A program made the position numbers and the translations under genes. From Anaerolineales bacterium (GTDB taxonomy: Bacteria > Chloroflexota > Anaerolineae > Anaerolineales > UBA4823), in assembly GCA_016935755.1 (NCBI GenBank), contig JAFGQI010000151.1:1-38073 (forward strand): 38,073 bases of DNA, in the 5' to 3' direction. This document shows positions 20,153-30,102 of the stretch, piece after piece. The notes below the pieces were generated by a model that was given only the letters and a program-made list of their open reading frames with translations, searched no databases and had not been told where the DNA came from. Each line of letters opens with the position of its first letter. Within the stretch, counting starts at the first letter, position 1.

Positions 20153-21802
20153 ATGATTGCTCGGCGATATATTCGCCCCTTGTTTTACCTGGTGATTCTT
20201 GCCAGCCTGGTGCTGTCCAGCTGCGCTCAGGTAGCCGCTACCCCAACAAAGACGCCCAAGGTAGCCAAGTTTATCTTCACCCAGGAATTTGACAGCCTCA
20301 ACCCACTATACACCAATATGTGGTTCTCAGCCATCACACACCAAATCTGGAACTGCTGGGCGTGGGATTTTGATGAGGTCAACAACCCCCGGCCAATTCT
20401 TGTCAAAGAAATACCCAGCGTAGCCAACGGCGGCATTTCTGCCGATGGCAAGACGATCACGATGAAGCTGCGAGATGACATCGTCTGGTCAGACGGCGAA
20501 AAGATCACCAGCGCCGATTTTGCCTTCACCTACAATATGACTGTCGACCCGAAAAATGCGGTTGCTTCTACTTCTCCCTATGACAAAATCGTCAGTTTCG
20601 AGACACCGGATGAGCAGACCGTGGTGATGACTTTCGATGAAGCCTATGCCCCTTGGGTTGGCACGTTGTGGCACGGCATCCTGCCAGAGCATGTGTTGAA
20701 ACCTGTATTTGATAAGGATGGCACCATTGACAACGCCGAGTGGAACCGCGCCCCAACCGTTGGATGCGGCCCATTCGTCTTCAAAGAATGGGAATCGGGC
20801 AGCTTCTCTCGCTTCCTGGCCAACGATAAATATTGGCTGGGAAGGCCCAAGCTGGATGAAATCTTCATCCGCTTCGTTCCGGATGATGCCTCACAAATCG
20901 CCGCCCTGAAAGCCGGGGATGGGGATCTGGGCACCTTCTTCCCATTCTCAGATGTTCCTGACCTGGAAAAGGCTGGGATTACAGTAATTAAATCCTTCTC
21001 GGGCTACAACGAGGTCTGGTATCTCAATGTTCACCCCGATAAGGCCCACCCTGCCTTGTTGGATGTGCGCGTACGGCAAGCGCTGGCGTATGGGTTTGAC
21101 CGCGCCACCCTGGTCAACGACCTGCTGCTCGGTAAGACCGCTCCTGCCGCCACCATGTGGGATAATTCTCCTTACGTGGATCCCAGCTTGAAGCCGTATC
21201 CTTATGATCCTGAAAAGGCCAAAGCGTTGCTGGATGAGGCTGGTTGGAAGGATAGCAATAACGACGGGGTGCGTGATAAAGACGGAGTAGAACTGGTGCT
21301 CCGTTATGGGACCACTACTCGTGAAATCCGCCAGGATACCCAGGCGGTTGCTCAGCAGCAGTTAGCCGCCATCGGCGTCAAGATTGAGCTGACCAACTAT
21401 GATTCGGATATCTTCTTCGCTGGTTATGGTGAAAATGGGCCGGCTGCCAGGGGAGAAATGGATATCTTTGAGTATTCAACGGTGACACAGTTCCCCGACC
21501 CCGACTCATCTGACTTTCTGTGCAGCGAAATACCATCCGATGAGTCGCCTGCTGGCGTCAACTGGACCGGTCTGTGCGACGAAGAGCTGGACCAGTTATT
21601 CCAGCTGCAAGCCACTCAGGTGGATTTTTCCGAGCGACAGCAGACCTTCTGGAAGATCAGCAAGCTGATCTACGATAATGTGTATACGCTTGGCCTCTGG
21701 CAAGATCCCGACCTCTTTGGGATCAGCGCACGCCTGCTAAATGTCAAAATCTCTGGGGCGACACCATTCTTTAACGTCATTGAATGGGATATGACCCAGT
21801 AG
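20153..21802 (+). CDS. Peptide ABC transporter substrate-binding lipoprotein 2
   Basis: A 549-residue paralogue of the preceding binding protein, with a signal ending in the lipobox VLSSC and a shorter linker. Matching landmarks are FDSLNPLYTNMWFSAITHQIWNCWAWDFDE read in pieces, VKEIPSVANGGIS, GCGPFVFKEW, LLDEAGWKDSNNDGVRDKDG (a calcium-loop-like DxNxDG run common in this family) and the C-terminal FFNVIEWD. AAGGAGG stands seven bases before the ATG. The 115 bases in front contain no convincing promoter. A strong hairpin follows the gene and probably sets its expression above that of the permeases. Confidence 0.93.
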   Translation: MIARRYIRPLFYLVILASLVLSSCAQVAATPTKTPKVAKFIFTQEFDSLNPLYTNMWFSAITHQIWNCWAWDFDEVNNPRPILVKEIPSVANGGISADGKTITMKLRDDIVWSDGEKITSADFAFTYNMTVDPKNAVASTSPYDKIVSFETPDEQTVVMTFDEAYAPWVGTLWHGILPEHVLKPVFDKDGTIDNAEWNRAPTVGCGPFVFKEWESGSFSRFLANDKYWLGRPKLDEIFIRFVPDDASQIAALKAGDGDLGTFFPFSDVPDLEKAGITVIKSFSGYNEVWYLNVHPDKAHPALLDVRVRQALAYGFDRATLVNDLLLGKTAPAATMWDNSPYVDPSLKPYPYDPEKAKALLDEAGWKDSNNDGVRDKDGVELVLRYGTTTREIRQDTQAVAQQQLAAIGVKIELTNYDSDIFFAGYGENGPAARGEMDIFEYSTVTQFPDPDSSDFLCSEIPSDESPAGVNWTGLCDEELDQLFQLQATQVDFSERQQTFWKISKLIYDNVYTLGLWQDPDLFGISARLLNVKISGATPFFNVIEWDMTQ

Positions 21803-21829
21803 TCTGACTCATACCAGATTACCACCTAC

Positions 21830-21859
21830 GGGCCGGGGCAATACGAATCGCCCCGGCCC
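21830..21859 (+). other. GC-rich hairpin between binding protein and permease genes
   Basis: GGGCCGGGGC at 21830-21839 is perfectly complementary to GCCCCGGCCC at 21850-21859 around a 10-base loop. No T run follows on either strand, so it is not a classic terminator. In transport operons such hairpins behind the binding protein gene protect the upstream messenger and raise its level; this role is inferred. Confidence 0.7.
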
Positions 21860-21872
21860 AAACGAGGTAGAT

Positions 21873-22904
21873 ATGACTCGCTACATCGTCAAGCGTCTCT
21901 TGCAAGCCGTTCCATTGCTATTTCTCATCAGCATCATTTTGTTTGGGTTGATGCAGAATTTAGGCGACCCAATCGCCACCATGGGTGGACGAACCGTCAC
22001 CCGATCCGAAGACCGCCAAAGGTTGATGCGCCAGCTGGGCCTGGATAAACCCATCTACGTCCAATACTTCTATTGGCTGGTCGGCAATGATTGGACCATG
22101 ACGGATTTAGATGGGGATGGGATTGCAGAAACCCCTGGCACCCGCAGAGGTGTATTACGCGGCGACTTTGGCACCTCGATCGTCAATCGGGGCAAACCAG
22201 TTGTTGAAGTAATCTGGGATCGCCTGCCGAACACCTTACTGCTGATGCTAACCGCAGAAGTAGTGATTATTATCGGCGCCCTGGTGTTAGGCATCTACTC
22301 AGCCTTGCACCAATACTCAAAAGTAGATAACACCATTACCTCAATCACTTTTATCCTTTATTCAATGCCGGTTTTCTTTTTCGCTCTCATTACGATGTAC
22401 ATTTTTTCCGTCAATTTCAAACGGTGGGGGCTGCCATACCTGCCAACGGTAGGAATGTTTGAGCCGGATATTGGTAAAACCCCAATCCAGGTGATGTGGC
22501 ACATGGTCTTGCCGGTAGCAACGCTGTCTTTTGGCTACTTTGCTGTCTACAGCCGCTATATTCGCAGCACCATGTTGGAAGTACTCAACCAGGATTATAT
22601 CCGCACTGCCAGAGCTAAAGGGCTGCCTCGGCAGGAGATTATCTACATCCATGCCTTGAAAAATGCCGCTCTACCTATCGTCACCGTAATTGGTCTGGAT
22701 CTGCCGTTCCTGCTAGGCGGCGCAATTGTCACCGAACGGATCTTCGCCTGGCCTGGCATGGGACGACTATTTCTGGATCATGTTTCCCGCGGCGATACTC
22801 CAGTCGTGATGGGCATCTTGATGATGATTGCCATTGCCGTGATAGTCTTCCAACTGCTGACAGACCTGACTTATGCCTGGCTGGATCCTCGCATCCGGTA
22901 CTAA
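21873..22904 (+). CDS. Peptide ABC transporter permease, DppB/OppB type
   Basis: A 343-residue inner membrane permease with about six membrane segments. The N-terminal MTRYIVKRLLQAVPLLFLIS is diagnostic for this family, and the EAA loop near residues 235-265 (DYIRTARAKGLPRQEIIYIHALKNAALP) contacts the ATPases. The first external loop carries an acidic DLDGDGIAETPGTRRG insertion, which looks like a calcium-binding turn and is seen in other long-loop members. GAGGT precedes the ATG. It pairs with the next permease. Confidence 0.94.
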   Translation: MTRYIVKRLLQAVPLLFLISIILFGLMQNLGDPIATMGGRTVTRSEDRQRLMRQLGLDKPIYVQYFYWLVGNDWTMTDLDGDGIAETPGTRRGVLRGDFGTSIVNRGKPVVEVIWDRLPNTLLLMLTAEVVIIIGALVLGIYSALHQYSKVDNTITSITFILYSMPVFFFALITMYIFSVNFKRWGLPYLPTVGMFEPDIGKTPIQVMWHMVLPVATLSFGYFAVYSRYIRSTMLEVLNQDYIRTARAKGLPRQEIIYIHALKNAALPIVTVIGLDLPFLLGGAIVTERIFAWPGMGRLFLDHVSRGDTPVVMGILMMIAIAVIVFQLLTDLTYAWLDPRIRY

Positions 22905-22915
22905 AGGGGCTACTT

Positions 22916-23866
22916 ATGGAAGAAATTACATCTCCCTCGATCGCTCAACTGACCCCTGACGAACTGGAAGCGCCTCCCCTTACTCTGGGACAGCTAACCT
23001 GGCGCCGCTTCCGCCGGCACAAGATGGCTATCTTTGGCTGCGTTACTTTATTCTTGCTCATCCTTTACTCTATTGGTGGGACATTATTTATCAGCGAAGC
23101 GGAAGCCAACTTTACCGACACCGGTATTCGCCTTCAATCCCCTTCAGCTAAGCACCCCTTTGGCACCGATACCATCGGACGCGATATTCTGGCGCGCACC
23201 ATTTACGGTGGACAAATATCCATTTTGATCGGCCTGACAGCGATGCTGGTTGAAACCCTCTTAGGCGTGATTATTGGCGCCCTGGCGGGCTACTACGGTG
23301 GAAAATTGGACAGCCTGCTGATGCGGATCACGGAAGCGATCATCGTCATCCCACAGATTTTTTTACTGCTGGTGATGGCAAAGTTTTTTGGCGGGCAGGT
23401 GCCGAACATCAACCTGTTTGGGCGCACATTCAGCGGCTCGGTGGTTGTTATTGTCATGATCATTGGTGTTACCAGTTGGCCTTACCTGGCGCGCATTGTG
23501 CGGGCAGAATTTCTTTCCTTGAAAGAGAATGAATTTGTCCTGGCTGCCCGAGCAATTGGCACACCTACGCATGAAATCATCTTACGCCATATCTTGCCCA
23601 ACTGCATTGCCCCAATCATGGTCTCAGCCACGCTGGGGGTAGCCAGCGCCATTACCACCGAGGCGTATATTAGCTTCCTGGGATTGGGCGTACAGCCCCC
23701 CACAGCTACCTGGGGGAATATGCTGGAAGGCGCTTATAACTATATTGAATCTGCGTATTGGCTCTGGTTGTTCCCTGGGTTGCTGATCGCTTTAATCGTG
23801 TTGAGCATAAACTTTGTTGGCGACGGCTTGCGCGATGCATTCGATCCGCGCAGCCGGGCAGCCTGA
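22916..23866 (+). CDS. Peptide ABC transporter permease, DppC/OppC type
   Basis: A 316-residue partner permease. It opens with a cytoplasmic stretch that includes LTWRRFRRHKMAIFG, the N-terminal signature of OppC proteins. The PFGTDTIGRDILARTIYGGQ motif follows the first membrane segment, and the EAA loop ENEFVLAARAIGTPTHEIILRH appears near residue 205, both split across the usual places. It ends DGLRDAFDPRSR, also typical. It starts 11 bases after the preceding stop codon. Confidence 0.94.
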   Translation: MEEITSPSIAQLTPDELEAPPLTLGQLTWRRFRRHKMAIFGCVTLFLLILYSIGGTLFISEAEANFTDTGIRLQSPSAKHPFGTDTIGRDILARTIYGGQISILIGLTAMLVETLLGVIIGALAGYYGGKLDSLLMRITEAIIVIPQIFLLLVMAKFFGGQVPNINLFGRTFSGSVVVIVMIIGVTSWPYLARIVRAEFLSLKENEFVLAARAIGTPTHEIILRHILPNCIAPIMVSATLGVASAITTEAYISFLGLGVQPPTATWGNMLEGAYNYIESAYWLWLFPGLLIALIVLSINFVGDGLRDAFDPRSRAA

Positions 23867-23885
23867 TTGGATGGCGAGGGACACA

Positions 23886-24872
23886 ATGGGTATTCTGCTC
23901 GATGTCAATGATTTGCGAACCCGTTTTCATACCCCTGAGGGAACTATATATGCAGTCAATGGGGTCTCTTTCCAACTCGCAGAAGGGGAGACGTTGGCGG
24001 TTGTCGGCGAAAGCGGCTGTGGAAAATCGGTTACCATGCTTTCCATGATGAGGCTGATCTCCATTCCGCCTGGTGAAATCGCCAGCGGTTATGCTCTCTA
24101 CCGCGGTCGTGATTTACTTAGAATAGCCGAAGCGGAGATGGAAGATATTCGCGGTAAACAAATTTCGATGATCTTCCAGGATCCAATGACCTCTCTAAAT
24201 CCAGTGCTTACAATAGGCCGCCAGATCACCGAAGCACTGCGTACACATCTCGGGATGAGCAGTGAAGCTGCCCGTAACCGGGCAGTTGAACTGTTAGAAC
24301 AGGTAGGCATACCTGAGGCGGTCAACCGCTTGAATGATTATCCGCACCAGTTTTCAGGAGGTATGCGCCAGCGAGAGATGATCGCCATGGCGCTGTCCTG
24401 CTCTCCAGATCTGCTGATTGCCGATGAGCCTACCACGGCATTGGATGTAACCATCCAGGCCCAAATTGTTGAACTGGTCATCCGGCTGCGGGAGGAAATG
24501 GGTATGGCGATCATCTGGATCACCCATGATCTGGGCGTGGTAGCTGGAATTGCGGAACGAGTGATTGTCATGTATGCCGGCTACATTGTGGAAGAGGCAA
24601 AAGTCGACCGGCTGTATGATGAGCCCCTCCACCCATACACGCTGGCTTTACTGGCCGCCTTGCCTCGTGTGGACAGGCGCCGTGACCAGAGGCTCAAATC
24701 AATTCCTGGCGCCCCACCAAACCTGCTGGTTGAACCGCATGGCTGTCCCTTCGCCCCGCGCTGCGAATATGCCATCGACCTTTGCCGTAAAGAAATGCCC
24801 GCGCTCATCCCTGTGTTGCCAGACCACAGGATCGCCTGCTGGATTAATATTAAAACAGGAGCACTGCGATGA
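23886..24872 (+). CDS. Peptide ABC transporter ATPase, DppD/OppD type
   Basis: A 328-residue ATPase that energises the importer. Walker A is GESGCGKS, the Q-loop lies in [12 protein letters not shown], the signature is FSGGMRQRE, Walker B is [12 protein letters not shown] and the H-loop is WITHDLGVV. The C-terminal oligopeptide-transporter extension carries [14 protein letters not shown] and a final cysteine, a pattern that binds a 4Fe-4S cluster in studied relatives. The ATG at 23886, with GAGGGA four bases upstream, is preferred over in-frame starts that would overlap the permease gene. Confidence 0.94.
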   Translation: MGILLDVNDLRTRFHTPEGTIYAVNGVSFQLAEGETLAVVGESGCGKSVTMLSMMRLISIPPGEIASGYALYRGRDLLRIAEAEMEDIRGKQISMIFQDPMTSLNPVLTIGRQITEALRTHLGMSSEAARNRAVELLEQVGIPEAVNRLNDYPHQFSGGMRQREMIAMALSCSPDLLIADEPTTALDVTIQAQIVELVIRLREEMGMAIIWITHDLGVVAGIAERVIVMYAGYIVEEAKVDRLYDEPLHPYTLALLAALPRVDRRRDQRLKSIPGAPPNLLVEPHGCPFAPRCEYAIDLCRKEMPALIPVLPDHRIACWINIKTGALR

Positions 24873-25853
24873 ATGATTCACCCCCTCTGGTTCAGGTGAA
24901 AGATCTCAAGAAACATTTTCCTGTGATGAAAGGTTTCATCATTGAAAGACAAACTGGCGCAGTTCGGGCAGTTGACGGTATCTCTTTTCAGATCCACCGC
25001 AACGAGACTCTTGGCCTGGTGGGGGAAAGCGGCTGCGGGAAAACCACTGCCGGGCGCACTATCCTGGGCATCTATCCACCCACCAGCGGCTCTATACAAA
25101 TCGACGGATTAGAGGTGACAACAGCTCACCGCAATGAGCAGCTGCTCATCCGCCGTAAGGCGCAGATGATCTTTCAAGACCCCTATGCTTCTCTGAATCC
25201 CCGCTGGACTGTCAACGCGATCGTCAGTGAACCTCTGCGAGTTCACAAACTGCTAAAAACAGATCGAGAGCGCGCCGATAGAGTGCGGGAACTGCTTGGG
25301 TTGGTAGGGTTGAGCGGGCGGCTGCTCAATCGTTTTCCGCATGAGTTCTCTGGAGGGCAGAGGCAGCGCATTGGTATTGCCCGAGCGCTGGCATGTGAGC
25401 CAGACTTTATTGTCTGTGATGAACCCATCTCGGCTCTGGATGTATCTATCCAGGCCCAGGTAGTTAATCTTCTGGAGGAACTCCAGGATAAATTTAACCT
25501 GACTTATCTCTTTATTGCTCATGATCTGAGCATGGTGCGCCACATCTGCGACCGGGTAGCAGTGATGTATTTGGGTGTGATTGTAGAATTAGCTGACCGA
25601 GACGAGCTGTACGAAAATCCGCTCCATCCTTACTCCCAGGCTTTACTATCGGCAGTGCCCATACCTGATCCCAAGCGGGATCGCAAACGTCACCGTATTA
25701 TCCTGAGCGGAGACGTCCCCAGCCCAATCCACCCGCCCACAGGCTGCCGTTTTCACCCACGCTGTCCAGTCGCGATGTCTATTTGTTCAGAGATGCAACC
25801 CGAATGGTTCGAGGCTGCCCCGGATCACTGGGTGGCCTGCCACGCAGTAAGAT

Positions 25854-25864
<11 letters not shown>
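24869..25864 (+). CDS. Peptide ABC transporter ATPase, DppF/OppF type
   Basis: A 331-residue second ATPase of the importer. Motifs are Walker [11 protein letters not shown]-loop [13 protein letters not shown], signature [15 protein letters not shown], Walker [13 protein letters not shown] and H-loop FIAHDLSMV. The C-terminal segment [19 protein letters not shown] carries the Cys cluster of the family. Its ATG overlaps the stop of the preceding ATPase as ATGA, implying coupled synthesis. The 3' end overlaps the convergent ettA gene by 11 bases. Confidence 0.94.
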
Positions 25865-27523
<1,659 letters not shown>

Positions 27524-27527
<4 letters not shown>

Positions 27528-28279
27528 CCTGCTATCTCCTGTTTTACCATATTGACAAACTTGATCCCGGCTCGATGCACCTGGCGGAAGTTCCCCCCCT
27601 GGGATATGGTCTTCAAGACTGGCTCAACAGATGCCACTTCTGAACCAGATAGGATGCTGACTCCCCAATCATAAAAAATGGGGTGCAGCGGTGTGCTGGG
27701 ACCCAGCACCATTACAAGCATGTCTTTTGTACATAACTCAAGCAGGGATTCAAGCGTATGGTTCACCAGGGTCATAGCAGTAATCGCCACCACCTCAGCC
27801 TGGGGAATAACTCCGGGGGCCTCAGTCGCGGGTAAATCCTCGCCATGAGGAAAAAGCTCTAACACAATCAGTTCTCCAACTCTACTTTTCAGGCGTTCCA
27901 CAAATGGGAAATGACCCACCAGGACAACCTTCTTCCCTTTGCCGTGTCGAGCCAATAGGTCCTCTGCGTTGGCATCCGTTTGGGATCGGGGAGGAGGCGG
28001 CAGCAAAGCATTCATCGCAGCCACACCCAGGCTGGCAAGGATGGGTTTCTCAGAATGAACCAGTTCAGCCAGTTCATGTCCAGGGAGGCCGATCAGTTTG
28101 CCGGCCTGAGGGACATCCGGTTCGTGGCTATGAGGCCCGCGCTCGTATAGGGTGGAAGCTAATCCGCAATGCTGTGCACCGTCTACATCTGCAACCACAG
28201 CCGTCCAATGTATACCTATTCGGACATCAACCACCACACCCTGTCGACATTTTGCAAGCAGCGATTCAACCAGTTTCAT
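27524..28279 (-). CDS. DUF364/DUF4213-type protein (Rossmann-like, possible metal handling)
   Basis: A 251-residue cytoplasmic protein whose pattern matches the DUF4213 plus DUF364 arrangement. An N-terminal domain contains CGLASTL and GKLIGLPGHELAELV, with SLGVAAMNALLPP at the domain border. The C-terminal Rossmann-like half has KKVVLVGHFPFVERLK, LELFPHGEDLP, AITAMTLVNHTLESLL and VMVLGPSTPLHP. Relatives are described as putative heavy-metal chelation proteins, but no enzyme activity is established to my knowledge. It overlaps its neighbours on both sides with ATGA, so it is translated together with a P1-type peptidase and EttA. Confidence 0.75.
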
Positions 28280-29364
28280 TTCAACATCTCCATCATCTGA
28301 TCCAGGGGGAGCGCTTCAGCGAGATGATTGTCTCGCCCGATCATCGTTTCTGCGCAGCATAGTGAATTCAACACTGCCTCTTCAACAGCCTCTACCACAG
28401 CCTGGAAGAGACCGTTAAGAACCTTGGGCGACTCAATCTGATTATCCAGGCCCCCGGCTGGATTGCCCGAATCGTGATCTATGCGATAGGCGGTACTGAA
28501 AGCGATCACGAAATCTCCACTGCCATGACCATAATAGCTGCCGGTGCGCGCCAGCCCGGCTCCCGCCCGGACACACAGCCGGCGCAGCTGGTCGCTTCGC
28601 AGGGGAGCGTCTGTAGCCATGACGACCATCACAGAACCACCTCCCAAGATCTCGGGCCGGTGCTCCGCCGGGCGAAGCCGCCGTCCCAGTGGGAAACCTG
28701 CTACGATCAAATCCTGTGGGTTGCCAAAGTTAGTCTGGACTAATACTCCCAGGGTGAAGCCGCCAGCTTCGTCAGGCAGCACCCGGCTGGAAACGCCGAT
28801 GCCGCCTTTCCAACCGAAGCACATTGTCCCAGTTCCTGCACCTACCGCGCCCTCTGGCACAGGGCCATCACTCGCCTCATGCAAGGTAGCCCAGACATGC
28901 TCTGCGCGCACATGCCGGCCCTGGATATCATTCAGAAAACCATCATTTGTTTCCCCCACGACGATGTTCACACTGCTGGTCGAAATGCCAATATCCGGGT
29001 TGTGATGAACAGCTTCCTGCACCAGGGCATCCAGCACCAGGCCAACATTGAGCGTGTTCGTCAGGGCGATCGGAGATTCCAACAAGCCCAGTTCGCGCAC
29101 CTGCTCGAAACCGCAAGCCTTACCATAGCCATTGATGGTGTACACCGCTGCGCAAACTTTTTCTCGGAAGAGGTTTTGCCCGTGGGGCAGAATCGCTGTC
29201 ACACCAGTTCTGACCGGCCCCAGGCCTGGCTTGAGAAGCCCTTCACCACTGATCAGCGTGGAATGCCCAACCTTCACCCCCGGCACATCTGTGATAGCAT
29301 TGAATGCGCCGGTGGGTAAAACACCAATGTGGATTCCCAGATCACGAATGCGAGAACGAGCCAA
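28276..29364 (-). CDS. P1/DmpA-family peptidase (S58, N-terminal nucleophile type)
   Basis: A 362-residue hydrolase of the DmpA fold, which includes L-aminopeptidase D-Ala-esterase/amidases and beta-aminopeptidases. These proteins self-cleave before a serine that becomes the nucleophile; here GGGS with S244, followed by VMVVMATDAPL, is that site. The N-terminal FNAITDVPGVKVGH and the GAVGAGTGTMCFGWKGGIG segment are also diagnostic. The start is a TTG at 29364, without a good ribosome binding site but correctly placed before the RDLGI.IG motif. It lies 12 bases after the SCP2-like gene and overlaps DUF364 as ATGA. Its true substrate cannot be told from sequence. Confidence 0.87.
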   Translation of the reverse strand: MARSRIRDLGIHIGVLPTGAFNAITDVPGVKVGHSTLISGEGLLKPGLGPVRTGVTAILPHGQNLFREKVCAAVYTINGYGKACGFEQVRELGLLESPIALTNTLNVGLVLDALVQEAVHHNPDIGISTSSVNIVVGETNDGFLNDIQGRHVRAEHVWATLHEASDGPVPEGAVGAGTGTMCFGWKGGIGVSSRVLPDEAGGFTLGVLVQTNFGNPQDLIVAGFPLGRRLRPAEHRPEILGGGSVMVVMATDAPLRSDQLRRLCVRAGAGLARTGSYYGHGSGDFVIAFSTAYRIDHDSGNPAGGLDNQIESPKVLNGLFQAVVEAVEEAVLNSLCCAETMIGRDNHLAEALPLDQMMEMLK

Positions 29365-29376
29365 GCTGAACCCGAC

Positions 29377-29781
29377 TTATAAGTAGCTGTCCGTTACTTC
29401 GCGGCAGCAGCGCACAAAATCCAGCACGGTCGGTACGCTCTGCATCAAAACAGCCATATTCCCCTGCACGCCAATCTTGCGGGTCAGCAGAGCCTGCATG
29501 GGTGCCAGCTCGCCCTTAAGCAACCGCGCATAGTTATCATAAGGCGCTCGCAAGGTAAAGACCGGCTTGGCTTCCTTGGCGCTGCTCAATACATATGCAT
29601 CCCGGCATTTCCCATGCCATAGATCCAGATAGAACTGCCTGGTCTCAGTCAGCTCTCCACCGGGTTCAATGATAAAAGCCATATCGCCCTCCCAGTTGCG
29701 CGCTGCCTGGGCATACTGCTCATCAGAATTCAACTTATCCATCAAGGCTTTCAGCCATTCATCGCTCGGAAATTGCGCCAT
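29377..29781 (-). CDS. SCP2 sterol-carrier-like protein
   Basis: A 134-residue soluble protein resembling stand-alone SCP2 domains, which bind lipids or acyl-CoA in a hydrophobic tunnel. Supporting features are the N-terminal helix DEWLKALMDKLNSDEQY, the strand pair WEGDMAFIIEP, then ADAT-like AKPVFTLRAPYDNYARLLKGELAPMQALLTRKIGVQGNM, which matches the SCP2 core with its G..P..A/L..GK..G pattern. GGAGA precedes the ATG. A -10-like TATAAT at 29873-29868 is the best promoter candidate, but its -35 box is weak. It leads the operon that ends in ettA. Confidence 0.7.
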   Translation of the reverse strand: MAQFPSDEWLKALMDKLNSDEQYAQAARNWEGDMAFIIEPGGELTETRQFYLDLWHGKCRDAYVLSSAKEAKPVFTLRAPYDNYARLLKGELAPMQALLTRKIGVQGNMAVLMQSVPTVLDFVRCCREVTDSYL

Positions 29782-29893
29782 TTTCTCTCCATTCCCATAA
29801 TTTTTTGTGATTTGCCTTTTTCGAATAATCGCCTCGTTTTTTAGTGATTGGCGTTATATAATCAAGTATTATACCCGCAAGCCATGGCGCGAC

Positions 29894-29942
29894 AAAAGAT
29901 CTGGGGAGGGCAAACACATCACCTGTGTTTGCCCTCCCCAGA
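29894..29942 (-). terminator. Long perfect hairpin terminator after tRNA-Leu
   Basis: Bases 29900-29917 and 29925-29942 are perfect 18-base inverted copies around a 7-base loop. On the minus strand the stem ends at 29900 and TCTTTTG follows, giving a terminator for the tRNA gene 12 bases upstream. No T run follows on the plus strand. Confidence 0.75.
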
Positions 29943-29954
29943 AAATGACCTCTG

Positions 29955-30036
29955 TGCGCTGGGGGGGAGTTGAACCCCCACGCCTTTCGGCACATGGCCC
30001 TCAACCATGCCTGTCTGCCAGTTCCAGCACCAGCGC
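29955..30036 (-). tRNA. tRNA-Leu (anticodon GAG)
   Basis: The 82-base minus-strand gene folds as a class II tRNA. The acceptor stem pairs GCGCTGG with CCAGCGC, with discriminator A. The D arm contains AACTGGCAGAC, the anticodon stem CATGG/CCATG encloses TTGAGGG (anticodon GAG), a variable arm GCC-GAAA-GGC follows, and the T arm has GGGGG/CCCCC around TTCAACT. CCA is not encoded. It should read CUC and CUU codons. It has its own promoter and terminator. Confidence 0.95.
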
Positions 30037-30048
30037 AAAGGCAAAGGT

Positions 30049-30076
30049 ATTATAATCGGGTCTGTTTGATTGTCAA
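30049..30076 (-). promoter_or_regulatory. tRNA-Leu promoter
   Basis: On the minus strand TTGACA at 30076-30071, a 16-base spacer and TATAAT at 30054-30049 match consensus in all twelve positions. The predicted start near 30042 leaves a 5' leader of about six bases. The -10 box overlaps a TATAAT on the other strand. Confidence 0.75.
30051..30056 (+). promoter_or_regulatory. Candidate -10 box for plsX-fabF
   Basis: A plus-strand TATAAT lies 47 bases before the plsX ATG and overlaps the tRNA-Leu -10 box by four bases (ATTATAAT). The matching -35 region would fall inside the tRNA gene and is weak (CACCAG or nearby). The promoter is therefore plausible but not secure. Confidence 0.4.
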
Positions 30077-30102
30077 GCGAAACCTTTTTCAAGGAGCAAG
30101 CT

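Noticed and set aside
27904..28418. Plus-strand open frames opposite the DUF364 and peptidase genes
   Set aside because: They oppose two well-supported genes with ATGA coupling and show no domain features.
29900..29942. Mobile element end or CRISPR-like repeat
   Set aside because: The long inverted repeat is single within the window and next to a tRNA gene end with a T run; terminator function explains it. No integrase, duplicated tRNA end or spacer pattern is present.
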